Part shown: in pieces, positions 55,112 through 63,778 of the stretch
How positions within the stretch are numbered: position 1 is the first letter of the stretch
Layout of the letters: every line of letters begins with the position of its first letter
Assembly: GCF_026385475.1 (NCBI RefSeq)
Contig: NZ_JANIDW010000003.1
Location: forward strand, 248,001 to 312,000
Direction of reading: 5' to 3'
DNA: 64,000 bases
DNA from: Bombella saccharophila
Lineage (GTDB): Bacteria; Pseudomonadota; Alphaproteobacteria; Acetobacterales; Acetobacteraceae
The notes under the pieces: model-generated
What the model saw: the letters and a program-made list of their open reading frames with translations, nothing else
Databases searched by the model: none
What the model was told of the DNA's origin: nothing
Program-made: the position numbers and the translations under genes

Positions 55112-56884
55112 ATGACACATCCCACCGCCAAACAGCCTGACCCTAAAGCACGTGAGGCCAGCCTCTCTCTCATGTGGCGATTATGGCGGGAGGATATTGC
55201 TCATAATAAACTCCAGCTTTTAGCGGTGTTGGTGTTGACCCTTGCTATGGCCTTGCTGACAGCGGCTTATCCGCTCGTCATCAAAAAGGCGATTGACATG
55301 TTCACCGCGCATGATCGCCGTATTCTCTACCAAATCCCTCTTTTGGTGGTTGTGGTTACGGGGGCGAAGGCTCTTGCCCAATATGGGCAGAATGTATGTG
55401 TGCAAACATTAGTGTTGCAGATTGTGCGGCGGTTGCAGGAGCGGATGTTTACCCATGTTCTGGGGGCCGATATTGCACAGATAGAGCAAGACGCCCCCGC
55501 CCGTTGGGCAGCACGTTTTACAACAGATGCTTTGGCCATGCGGGAAGCCTTAACACGCTCGGTCAATGCGTTGGGGGATGTGGTGACCATCATCGGGCTT
55601 GTTGCCTCGATGATTTGGACGGATTGGGAGTTGAGCGTTATCGCTGTTATCCTCTATCCGCTGGCGATTATCCCGGTGCAGAAATTAGGCCGGCGCGTGC
55701 GGCGTGCCTCTGGGGGGATGCAAGAGCAAGTGGGGGATGCTGCTGCCCTTTTGACAGAGAGCCTCTCTCTGGCGCGGCAAATCCGTATTTATCGGATGGA
55801 GGGGCATGAGCATCGCCGTATCGGCAAAGCCTTGGACCGGCTGCATGATACATTCCTGCATATTGCGTGTTATCGGGCGCGTCTGGACCCGATGTTGGAG
55901 GTTATTGGCGGGGTGGCGATTGCCTTCGTGCTGGGTTTTGCGGGCTGGCGTGCGGCTATGGGTGGGGCCAGTTTGGGCGATTTTACAGCCTTTATCGCGG
56001 CGTTATTCGCTGCGTCTCGCCCTTTGCGGGCATTAGGGTCGCTCAATACCTCCATGCAGGAGGGATTAGCGGGGTTAGGGCGTATTTTTGCCGTGTTAGA
56101 TGAGCCTATCAAGATAAGCGATGCCCCCCATGCGCGTATGTTACCAGAGGGGCCGGGGCATCTCATTTTTAAAGATGTAGCCTATCGTTATGCTGATGGT
56201 CATTACGGGGTGCAGCATGTCACGTTAGAGATTCAACCGGGTCAAAGCGTAGCTCTTGTAGGGCCAAGCGGGGCGGGGAAGTCCACCATGTTGGCCCTTA
56301 TCCCGCGGTTATTTGATGTCACAGAAGGGGCCATTACCCTAGAGGGTGTGGATATACGCGGCTTAACTTTGGCTAGCTTGCGGGACCATGTGGCCTATGT
56401 CAGCCAAGAGACATCCTTATTTGATATGAGTGTGCGGGAGAACATCCATATCGGCCGCCCGTCTGCTACAAAAGCGGAGCTTGATGCGCTTTGCCAAATA
56501 GACGCGTTGGATTTTGTGCACCAGCTCCCCCAAGGGTTAGAGACGGTCATCGGCCCCGGTGGGTTGAGGCTCTCTGGTGGGCAGCGGCAACGTATCATGC
56601 TGGCACGGGCTTTGCTGCGTAATCCGCGCTTGCTTTTGCTGGATGAAGCCACAAGCGCGCTGGATTCCGAGAATGAGGCCCGCGTGCAACACGCTTTAGC
56701 TCAGCTTCGGCAGGGGCGCACAACGGTGATGGTGGCTCATCGTCTCTCTACCGTGCAAACGGCGGATCTTATCGTGGTGATGGACCAAGGCCGCATCATA
56801 GAGCAGGGAACACATACCCAGCTTATGGCTCAAGCCGGACTTTATGCCCGGCTTGTGAAGGCTCAAATGTTAGAAGATGCCTGA
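55112..56884 (+). CDS. ABC exporter, fused membrane and ATPase domains (MsbA-like)
   Basis: Type-IV half-transporter, working as a homodimer. 590 residues: six membrane helices in residues 35-310, then the nucleotide-binding domain with Walker A GPSGAGKST (about 384), Q-loop SQETSLFD, signature LSGGQRQRI (about 487), Walker B LLLLDEATSALDS and the H-loop AHRLST. Substrate unknown; lipid flippase or drug exporter are the usual choices for this subfamily. It follows cca after 21 bases. Its last 22 bases overlap the 3' end of the convergent rppH. Confidence 0.95.
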   Translation: MTHPTAKQPDPKAREASLSLMWRLWREDIAHNKLQLLAVLVLTLAMALLTAAYPLVIKKAIDMFTAHDRRILYQIPLLVVVVTGAKALAQYGQNVCVQTLVLQIVRRLQERMFTHVLGADIAQIEQDAPARWAARFTTDALAMREALTRSVNALGDVVTIIGLVASMIWTDWELSVIAVILYPLAIIPVQKLGRRVRRASGGMQEQVGDAAALLTESLSLARQIRIYRMEGHEHRRIGKALDRLHDTFLHIACYRARLDPMLEVIGGVAIAFVLGFAGWRAAMGGASLGDFTAFIAALFAASRPLRALGSLNTSMQEGLAGLGRIFAVLDEPIKISDAPHARMLPEGPGHLIFKDVAYRYADGHYGVQHVTLEIQPGQSVALVGPSGAGKSTMLALIPRLFDVTEGAITLEGVDIRGLTLASLRDHVAYVSQETSLFDMSVRENIHIGRPSATKAELDALCQIDALDFVHQLPQGLETVIGPGGLRLSGGQRQRIMLARALLRNPRLLLLDEATSALDSENEARVQHALAQLRQGRTTVMVAHRLSTVQTADLIVVMDQGRIIEQGTHTQLMAQAGLYARLVKAQMLEDA

Positions 56885-57360
56885 TAAAGGGCAAGTACAT
56901 CGGGTAAGAGACGCTCATAAACCTCTTTTTTAAAGCCCAAATTATACTGGCCGCTTAGAATATCCTGCGGGGGCACCCATCGCCATGTGGTGAACTCGAC
57001 CTCATCAAATGTATCAAGCTTGATGTCGCTGTCTTGCCCGGTAAAGCGGAATAGGAACCATTGCTGCTTTTGCCCCCGATATTGCCCGCCAAGGGCTTTA
57101 CCGATGAGATGGTCGGGAAGGTCGTAGAGGAGCCAACCATCCCGTTTGCCAAGCATAACGGCCTTATTCGTGCCGATTTCCTCTTTCATTTCGCGCCAAA
57201 CGGCTGTCTCGGGGCTTTCCCCTTCATCAATCCCCCCTTGGGGGAATTGCCAAATCCCCTCCGCAAGGTCAGCGCGGCGGCCCATAAAAATCTCGCCCTT
57301 ATCGTTAAAAAGGACAATGCCGACATTAGGCCGATAAGCGAGGGCGTCTCTGTTAATCAT
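56863..57360 (-). CDS. rppH: RNA pyrophosphohydrolase RppH (Nudix)
   Basis: Removes pyrophosphate from 5'-triphosphorylated RNA and starts 5'-end-dependent decay. 165 residues from the ATG at 57360 (MINRDALAYRPNVGIVLFND), preceded by GGGAAAGAGC. A full Nudix box (GX5EX7REUXEEXGU) spans about residues 42-64. The start overlaps the ctpA stop by eight bases (ATGATTAA) and the 3' end overlaps the convergent ABC exporter gene. An ATG at 57414 would add 18 residues inside ctpA and is rejected. Confidence 0.95.
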   Translation of the reverse strand: MINRDALAYRPNVGIVLFNDKGEIFMGRRADLAEGIWQFPQGGIDEGESPETAVWREMKEEIGTNKAVMLGKRDGWLLYDLPDHLIGKALGGQYRGQKQQWFLFRFTGQDSDIKLDTFDEVEFTTWRWVPPQDILSGQYNLGFKKEVYERLLPDVLALYQASSNI

Positions 57361-58873
57361 GATGCTCTTTCCCCGGTTTGGCAGCGTCATTTTTAGCCGT
57401 TGGTGTGGCCTCATGCGCTTGAGCAGGCACTTGCGGGTGGGCTAGCAAGCTAGCCTCATGGGCGGCATCGGCCCCGCCAGCCATCGCATTGAGGAGATGT
57501 AGGGCTTGCTGAAGCTGGAAGTCCGTCTCCGGTTTTGTGGGGTCAAAACTCGGCCATTTTGCGGGGGGCAGTCGTTCGACTGTCTTCGCAAGGGCGGGGA
57601 GGTCCGTACGGGGGGTCTCTTTGGGTAATTTGCCATCTGTGTTGGTGATGGTATGGGCGAGGTCTGCCTCATGGAAGGTGAATAGCGTATCATCATCCCG
57701 GCTGGCTAAAACGGGGATATCTGGCGTAATGCCCAACCCCTGAATCGAGCGGCCAGAGGGTGTGTAATAACGCGCTGTTGTCAGGCGGATGGCCCCTTGG
57801 TCGGCAATAGGGATGATGGTTTGGACGGAGCCTTTCCCAAAGGTGCGCTCCCCCATAATCATCCCGCGATGATGGTCTTTTAACGCCCCAGAGACAATCT
57901 CACTGGCTGAGGCTGAGCCTGCATTGGTGAGGACGATAATCGGCAAGCCGTGGGTAATATCTTTACCCACACCATCCCAATGCTGGTTCCCCTCTGGATG
58001 GCGGCCACGGATGGAGACAATCTCCCCATCTTTGACAAAATCGCGGGAGACGGCAATGGCTTGGTCGAGCTTCCCACCAGGGTCGGAGCGGAGGTCTAAA
58101 ATCAGCCCGCTTAGTGTTTTACCGGGTGTTTTAGCAACGGATTGTACGAGCTTTACATAGGCTTTATGGAGCTCTTTTTCCGCATCATCATCAAACTCAC
58201 TCAAGCGGATATAGCCCACGCGCCCATAAAGAGCAGAGCGGACAATCTGGACATGGATAATCTCTCGCTTAAGGGTGATGGTCTGCACTTTGCCCGTTTT
58301 GGGGCGCAAGATGGTGAGGATAATTTGCGTCCCTGGTTTACCGCGCATCTTGCGGACGGCTTGGTCTAAAGTGAGGTCGGCAATGCTTTTATTATCCACC
58401 ATGGTGATAACATCGCCTGATTGAATCCCCGCCCGTGCTGCAGGTGTATCATCAATGGGGGAGACAACGCGTACATGCCCCGCATCCCCTTGGACTTGCA
58501 AGCCGAGGCCGCCAAATTGACCGGACATCTCATCCTGCATGTCTTTAAGCTGCTGTGCATCCATGTAGGAGGAGTGAGGGTCGAGGTTGCTAATCATCCC
58601 ATCAATGGCATTGCGGATGAGCTTCTTATTCGGCAAAGGGGTGACATATTCGGAATGAGCAATATCCATCACCGTGCCGAGTAAGGTCAGCATACGGACT
58701 GTCTCAGCATTGTTGGAATCGCTGTTACTCGCGGCGTTGGTGGCGTCTTTATGGGCACTATCTTCCGCCCATGCAGGGGGAAGTAGGGCTGGACGGCTGG
58801 CAAGAAACACGCCAGAGGCAACACCTATTGTCGAACAGGCAAGACCTAGCATAAGGCCAGCACGGAAGTTCAT
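57353..58873 (-). CDS. ctpA: S41 C-terminal processing peptidase
   Basis: Periplasmic serine protease that trims or degrades envelope proteins by their C-termini. 506 residues from the ATG at 58873 (MNFRAGLMLGLACSTIGVAS), with AAGGA upstream; ATGs at 58909-58912 lack an SD. Signal peptide, PDZ domain (DDTPAARAGIQSGDVITMVD), and catalytic serine in NAGSASASEIVSGALKD with lysine in RTFGKGSVQTI, the Ser-Lys dyad of CtpA. The C-terminal 60 residues are Ala/His/Lys-rich. It lies between envC and rppH on the same strand. Confidence 0.95.
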   Translation of the reverse strand: MNFRAGLMLGLACSTIGVASGVFLASRPALLPPAWAEDSAHKDATNAASNSDSNNAETVRMLTLLGTVMDIAHSEYVTPLPNKKLIRNAIDGMISNLDPHSSYMDAQQLKDMQDEMSGQFGGLGLQVQGDAGHVRVVSPIDDTPAARAGIQSGDVITMVDNKSIADLTLDQAVRKMRGKPGTQIILTILRPKTGKVQTITLKREIIHVQIVRSALYGRVGYIRLSEFDDDAEKELHKAYVKLVQSVAKTPGKTLSGLILDLRSDPGGKLDQAIAVSRDFVKDGEIVSIRGRHPEGNQHWDGVGKDITHGLPIIVLTNAGSASASEIVSGALKDHHRGMIMGERTFGKGSVQTIIPIADQGAIRLTTARYYTPSGRSIQGLGITPDIPVLASRDDDTLFTFHEADLAHTITNTDGKLPKETPRTDLPALAKTVERLPPAKWPSFDPTKPETDFQLQQALHLLNAMAGGADAAHEASLLAHPQVPAQAHEATPTAKNDAAKPGKEHHD

Positions 58874-58916
58874 GGTCGGTCTATTCCTTTTAAGTCGTAA
58901 CGTAACCATCATGTTA

Positions 58917-58945
58917 GGGCGTCGCAGTGCAAGGGTGCTACGCCC
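58917..58945. repeat. Inverted repeat between envC and ctpA
   Basis: GGGCGT-C-GCA (58917-58926) pairs with TGC-T-ACGCCC (58936-58945), nine pairs around one mismatch. In the same gap the hexamer TTACAG occurs three times (58965-58970, 59010-59015, 59021-59026). This may be a processing hairpin or partial terminator between envC and ctpA; there is no U-run on the minus strand. Confidence 0.35.
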
Positions 58946-59029
58946 GAAGAGAGTGTTAATAACCTTACAGTGTTTTGCGTTATGGTGAAACTCCCAAGAG
59001 GGGCTTCCGTTACAGGAGGGTTACAGTCT

Positions 59030-60280
59030 TTAGAAAAACGCTGCTGGGTTGATGAGCTTCGTCCCATGGCGGAGTTGGACAAATAACAAAGGATGTTGTG
59101 TAGGCATATGCCCAATAAGCGCACCTTGCTGTACGGCCTGCCCTGTATGGAGGGCGATTGTCCCTAACCCTGCGAGGACAAGCCGTTGTTTTTGCCCACA
59201 ATCTAAAATCACCATCGGTCCAAAGGAGCGGAACGCCCCTGTAAAGAGCATCTGCCCTGTGCAGGGGGCTATAACTGGGGCAGAGGGGGCAGTTTGATAG
59301 GTTAAGCCTGTTGCAGGGCCAGCCTCGGTTGGTTGGGCCCATTGGGTGACGATGCGGCCTTGAACAGGGGCATGAGCGGCCCCGTGCTGCAAGCCTTTAC
59401 CGGGGTTGGATAGGGTGCGGGTTTGCTCATCCACCAGTTGTTCTTCATGCTGTTGATGCAGCTTATGGAAATGCTGTTTCTCCGCTTTTAAACGGCGGCG
59501 TGTGTTGGCCTCTTGTTGGGCTAATTTTGTGATGATGGCTGTAAGGGCCTCCGTACTTTGGCGTGCTTGTGTGAGGAGGGCTTGTTGGCGCAGGAGCGCT
59601 TGTTGGGCTTGCTCTGAAAGTTTTTCAGCATGCTGGGTGCGATTTTCTGCCAGAGTTTGGCGGGTTTGGAGGCGGCCTTCCTGCACGGCCATGGTGCGGC
59701 TTTGGGTGGTTAATGTTTTTTGTTGGTCATGAAGTTGCGCTTCTTGCTGGAGGGCGCGGGTCATGGCCTCTTGGTTTTGCTGTTGACGCAGCGTGAGAAG
59801 CGCGAAAGGGAGGGCGGGGTTATCTGCTGGGCCATCTGTAGGCATAAGCAAAGCGAGTTCGGGCGTTGTATCAAGCTGCCGTAATGCGGGCAGGCGTGTG
59901 GCTTCATCGGCTAAAATGGCATGTTCTTGGGCTTGGATATGCGTCTCTCCCGATGTGAGTTGAGCCAGCTGTTGCGAGAGGGCTGCTAAACGAGCCTCCA
60001 CACGGGCATGTTGATGGGCTAGGAGAGCTTGTTTTTGGCGGAGTTGGGCCAGTTGACGGGCTGTTAAATGCGCTTGGGTTTCGGCTTTGCGGGTATTGTC
60101 CTCCTCTTGTTGGAGGAGACGTGCCTTACGAGCAAGAAGCTGCTGCAAAGCTTGGCGTTTAGTTTGTATCGTGCTGGTGGAGGCCCGCACTGCTTTGGAG
60201 GCGGCTGCATGGAAGGGAGAGCACATTATGATTGCCGCGAAGCCAACCAGCCAGAAACGGGAGATGTATTTTAAAAGCAT
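59030..60280 (-). CDS. envC: Murein hydrolase activator, EnvC-like (degenerate LytM)
   Basis: 416 residues. Signal peptide (about 1-28, ending HAAA), then a long Gln/Ala/Arg-rich coiled coil (about 38-290), then a C-terminal LytM/M23 fold (about 305-416). The M23 zinc ligands are missing: the HxxxD site reads GLTYQTAPSAPVIAPCTG and the terminal HxH region reads FVQLRHGTKLINP. EnvC proteins use such a dead LytM domain to activate amidases at the division septum. First gene of envC-ctpA-rppH. Confidence 0.9.
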   Translation of the reverse strand: MLLKYISRFWLVGFAAIIMCSPFHAAASKAVRASTSTIQTKRQALQQLLARKARLLQQEEDNTRKAETQAHLTARQLAQLRQKQALLAHQHARVEARLAALSQQLAQLTSGETHIQAQEHAILADEATRLPALRQLDTTPELALLMPTDGPADNPALPFALLTLRQQQNQEAMTRALQQEAQLHDQQKTLTTQSRTMAVQEGRLQTRQTLAENRTQHAEKLSEQAQQALLRQQALLTQARQSTEALTAIITKLAQQEANTRRRLKAEKQHFHKLHQQHEEQLVDEQTRTLSNPGKGLQHGAAHAPVQGRIVTQWAQPTEAGPATGLTYQTAPSAPVIAPCTGQMLFTGAFRSFGPMVILDCGQKQRLVLAGLGTIALHTGQAVQQGALIGHMPTQHPLLFVQLRHGTKLINPAAFF

Positions 60281-60412
60281 AGCTCTGCGGAGTTTATCAT
60301 AGGGCTTGTAAAAGTAAGAATGCGTTATGACATCATGCCGGTGATTGTGGAGCAGATAGCCCTAATCTGGCGGAGGCGGGCTGGTCTGTCCAGAGTATGG
60401 GGGAATGAGATT

Positions 60413-60808
60413 ATGAAAGAGCATAGCAAGACTTCGGCTCATCATTGTGGTTGTGGCCCGTTAAGTGAGGCGCAGAAGCATATTTTGCATGAGCGCGGCA
60501 CCGAGCCTCCCGGCTCCAGCCCGTTGAATGATGAAAAACGCCCCGGACATTATGAATGTGCCGCCTGTGGGGCTCGGCTATTTAACGCGAACACAAAATA
60601 TGAGAGCGGCTCTGGTTGGCCCTCCTTCTTCCACGCAGAACCTGGTGCCGTGGGGGAACGAAGCGATTTTAGCCTAGGGATGCAACGGGTCGAGATTTAT
60701 TGCACGGGCTGTCATGGTCATCTCGGCCATGTTTTTCCCGATGGCCCCCAACCAACGGGATTACGTTATTGCACAAACGGCTTAGCCTTACATTTTGTGC
60801 CAGAATAG
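60413..60808 (+). CDS. msrB: Peptide-methionine (R)-S-oxide reductase MsrB
   Basis: Reduces methionine-R-sulfoxide in proteins. 131 residues from the ATG at 60413 (MKEHSKTSAHHCGCG), with GGGGGAATGAGA upstream; an ATG at 60320 would add 31 unrelated residues. Zinc cysteines C49/C52 (ECAACG) and C97/C100 (CTGC), SGSGWPSFF and catalytic C120 in GLRYCTNGLALHF. Two extra cysteines (C12, C14) lie near the N-terminus. Single-gene unit between leftward operons. Confidence 0.94.
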   Translation: MKEHSKTSAHHCGCGPLSEAQKHILHERGTEPPGSSPLNDEKRPGHYECAACGARLFNANTKYESGSGWPSFFHAEPGAVGERSDFSLGMQRVEIYCTGCHGHLGHVFPDGPQPTGLRYCTNGLALHFVPE

Positions 60809-60828
60809 GAGGGAGAGGATTAAAGGCA

Positions 60829-62418
60829 TTATCGATGGGGCAAGTGGTCGTAATCATAAACAACACCATCAGAATGTAGGACCTCATCGTGATTATAGTA
60901 ACTTTTTAAGGTGTCTTCTTTTACTTTGTAACCGAGCATTTCTAGGAGAAGAAACTTTGTCATTATAGAAGAATATTGCCCGCGTGAGTTTCTCATGGAC
61001 TCAGCTTGCTGGCAGTAATGATTCGTATCTGATTTTATATAGAAGGGGATTTTGTATTGGTCCTTACCGCCATATTGTATGCTATGTCCTTTCACTGGTC
61101 CATCAACGATTTCCCCGTGGTCGGAAAGATACAGTAAAACGTAATCTTTTAAGTGTTTATCCGCTAAGTCTATAATTTGGTGGAGGATGCGATCAGTCCT
61201 ATGAAGGCTTTTGTCATAAGCATTAGCCTTTGGGAGGGCTTGGATATCCTCTTTCGTTACGTCATCTTCATAGCGAGAGTGGCTTCCGGTAAGGTGGATA
61301 ATAAAGAAGTTATATGGTGAGGGTGTAGAAAAACGTTTTTCTACAATAGGAAGCAAAGATTCATCGTGCCAGTCCACGTGATTCTCGCTGGCATGGTAAT
61401 CTTGCCGGACAATGAAGTCGCTATACTCAGACAAGTAGCCATAAGGCCTTGCATATTCTCCCGTACCTTCTTGAGAGGATATCCAAGATGTTTGGTAACC
61501 ATTGTCACGTGCTAATTCGATGAGATTTTTTTCATTATATAGACGTTGTTGCTCTGTGGGTTCGTAAAACGATAGGAGCATAGGCACGGCTAGGCGTGTC
61601 ATGTTTGCTCCAGAATGTACTGTCGGTACGACGCAGAGCTCCCCTTCGTCAGAGAGACCCTTCATATAAGGGGTCGTATTGTGCAGTGTGTAGCCGTAAG
61701 TACTATGGTGACCAGAGAATGCTGATTCCCCAATGATGAGAATAACATTTTTTTCCTTAAGGGGTAGTTTGCCAACAATAGAAGAGTTTTGCTCAAGATG
61801 GGGAAGGGAAGGACGATTATCCGAACTAATATATAAAGTCGTCATATAGATAAGATCCCCCATGATACCGGGGAAGAAATAGCGGAGCCAATGGCCTCGT
61901 TCGCTTATGTTGTAGCGTTGTGTCTCTGGCTGTTGACGATTGGTTTTATGCCACGCTTCTGTGAGGGTTATGCTGAGAATAATGGCACTAAGACCAAGAA
62001 GAACTAGCTTTAGAGACGCGGCTTTATAGGTTAACCATGTTATAAAGATAAAAAATGTTAATAAGATAAGGGGAGGAAAAACACCATATGATGCAAGCAT
62101 AGAAAATGCTTCATGTTGGTTTGTCCCCGCAATAGCTCGCAGTATCGGGCGTGTAATTAGATCATATTTATTGGCTGTATAAGCTTCGAATAATGAAAAG
62201 GATAATAGTAAAGGGGTACATAATAAAGCTATAAAACGACCTGAAGAAAGTAGTAATGGTGCTAGAAAAAAACCTCCTATTACACTTATGAATGAAAAAT
62301 GTACATCATCACCTTCATGCAATAAAACATATATATTTAATAAGAAAAAGATTATGCATAAGGGGCACGCGTAAAAATTATATGAGAAGAGAGGCTTGGC
62401 TTTTTGTGTGTTAATCAT
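60829..62418 (-). CDS. Phosphoethanolamine transferase-like sulfatase-fold membrane enzyme
   Basis: 529 residues. Four or five N-terminal membrane helices (about 15-155) then a periplasmic alkaline-phosphatase/sulfatase fold (220-529). The metal-nucleophile motif reads IIGESAFSGHHSTYGY with Ser232 in place of the Thr of EptA; other ligands are in HLTGSHSRYE, YLSDHGE (D433, H434) and GHSIQYG (H445). Family members add phosphoethanolamine to lipid A, core or periplasmic glycans. 62221-62280 has only 19 G/C of 60, far below the neighbours, suggesting transfer. Exact substrate unknown. Confidence 0.85.
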   Translation of the reverse strand: MINTQKAKPLFSYNFYACPLCIIFFLLNIYVLLHEGDDVHFSFISVIGGFFLAPLLLSSGRFIALLCTPLLLSFSLFEAYTANKYDLITRPILRAIAGTNQHEAFSMLASYGVFPPLILLTFFIFITWLTYKAASLKLVLLGLSAIILSITLTEAWHKTNRQQPETQRYNISERGHWLRYFFPGIMGDLIYMTTLYISSDNRPSLPHLEQNSSIVGKLPLKEKNVILIIGESAFSGHHSTYGYTLHNTTPYMKGLSDEGELCVVPTVHSGANMTRLAVPMLLSFYEPTEQQRLYNEKNLIELARDNGYQTSWISSQEGTGEYARPYGYLSEYSDFIVRQDYHASENHVDWHDESLLPIVEKRFSTPSPYNFFIIHLTGSHSRYEDDVTKEDIQALPKANAYDKSLHRTDRILHQIIDLADKHLKDYVLLYLSDHGEIVDGPVKGHSIQYGGKDQYKIPFYIKSDTNHYCQQAESMRNSRGQYSSIMTKFLLLEMLGYKVKEDTLKSYYNHDEVLHSDGVVYDYDHLPHR

Positions 62419-62488
62419 GCCATGTAGATATTTGTTTTTTGTTGAAATATCAATCTGTTCATGTAATACATTAAATGGTATACTTTAC

Positions 62489-62536
62489 CCCAAAGGCACG
62501 GTGTGTGCATATTTAGTGCCTGAACGCTCCTTTGGG
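62489..62536. repeat. Nested inverted repeats after ilvA
   Basis: CCCAAAGG (62489-62496) pairs with CCTTTGGG (62529-62536), and AGGCAC (62494-62499) with GTGCCT (62516-62521). These overlap, so only one stem forms at a time. On the minus strand they lie between the ilvA stop and the transferase gene and may form an ilvA terminator. The rest of 62419-62557 is AT-rich without a recognisable promoter. Confidence 0.4.
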
Positions 62537-62557
62537 ATAGTTCGTGGAGAAAGGCAG

Positions 62558-63778
62558 TTAATCCCGCTCCACATGATAATGGCGGGAGAGTTCACGCTCA
62601 ATCTCGAGAGCATGTTCTGTATCCCGGGCTTCAATCATCACAACGAGCTCCGCTGTCTGCACAGAAGGAGCAGCAAAGAGGCGATGGTGGGAGACCTCAA
62701 TGATATTGCCGCCATAGCTGCCAATCTTCTCGGAGATAGCGGCAAGGAGGCCGGGACGGTCGGGGATTTGGAAGATAAGCCGCAGGATGCGCCCTTCCCG
62801 CAGGAGGGAGCGGAGGATGACATGGGCAAGAATACGGGCATTGATGTTCCCACCAGAGATGGGGAAGCCGACCCGCTTGCCTTTAAAGAGGTCATGATGG
62901 GCTAAAATCGCAGCGAGGGGAGCCGCGCCAGCCCCTTCGCCCACTTGGCGGGCTTTTTCGGCAAGGGTGGTGATAGCCCCTTCTACTTGGAGCTCATTAA
63001 CAACAAATACGCCATCAATATGTTTGCCGATGACATCCAAACAATGGTTGCCCGGCTGCACAACAGCGATCCCTTCTGCGATGGTCGGGCCACCGGGGAC
63101 AGAGCGCAGCGGGGCAGGGTAGGCCCCAAGGGGGGAATATCCCTCTACCTGTACGCCATAAAGCTTGGTGTTGGGGCTGAGTTGCTTGAGTACGGTGACA
63201 AAGCCTGCCATGAGGCCACCACCACCAATAGGCACGACAATAGCATCAAGCGGAGGGGCGTCCTCAATCATCTCCAAAGCGCAGGTGCCTTGCCCTGCGA
63301 TGACGGCGGGGTCATTGAAGGGATGGACGAGCGTTTGGCCTTCTTCGTGGCGAATTTTTTCTGCCGTTTGTACGGCTTCATCAAAATTATCACCGGCTAA
63401 TACAACGCGTGCGCCCCAACTTTTTGTGGCGGCGACTTTTGTGGCAGGGGTGAAGCGCGGCATCACAATGGTCGCTTGGATGCCAAGCAAGCTGGCTTGC
63501 CGCCCCACACCCTGAGCATGATTACCCGCCGAGACGGTGATAACCCCGTGCTTGCGCTCTTCCTTGGTGAGGAGGGCCATGCGGTTTGCGGCCCCGCGCT
63601 CTTTAAAGGAGCCAATGGCTTGGAGGTTCTCTAGCTTGATAATAATCTCTGCTTCCGTCAGCCGGGAGAGTGCTACATTGCTAATGGTGGGGGTACGAGC
63701 AATGGTGCTGGCAATGCGCTTTTGGGCGTCTTGGACGTCAGTAAAGCTGAGGCTGGGATGAGAAGCAGAGTCCGGCAT
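62558..63778 (-). CDS. ilvA: Threonine ammonia-lyase (threonine deaminase) with ACT domain
   Basis: PLP enzyme converting threonine to 2-oxobutanoate, first step to isoleucine. 406 residues, the short form with one C-terminal ACT domain (about 330-402, LIFQIPDRPGLLAAISEKIG). PLP lysine K59 in GSFKERGA and phosphate-binding GGGGL (185-189). The start codon shares a base with the greA stop (TAATG), so it is translated with greA. A catabolic role (tdcB-like) is also possible. Confidence 0.94.
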   Translation of the reverse strand: MPDSASHPSLSFTDVQDAQKRIASTIARTPTISNVALSRLTEAEIIIKLENLQAIGSFKERGAANRMALLTKEERKHGVITVSAGNHAQGVGRQASLLGIQATIVMPRFTPATKVAATKSWGARVVLAGDNFDEAVQTAEKIRHEEGQTLVHPFNDPAVIAGQGTCALEMIEDAPPLDAIVVPIGGGGLMAGFVTVLKQLSPNTKLYGVQVEGYSPLGAYPAPLRSVPGGPTIAEGIAVVQPGNHCLDVIGKHIDGVFVVNELQVEGAITTLAEKARQVGEGAGAAPLAAILAHHDLFKGKRVGFPISGGNINARILAHVILRSLLREGRILRLIFQIPDRPGLLAAISEKIGSYGGNIIEVSHHRLFAAPSVQTAELVVMIEARDTEHALEIERELSRHYHVERD

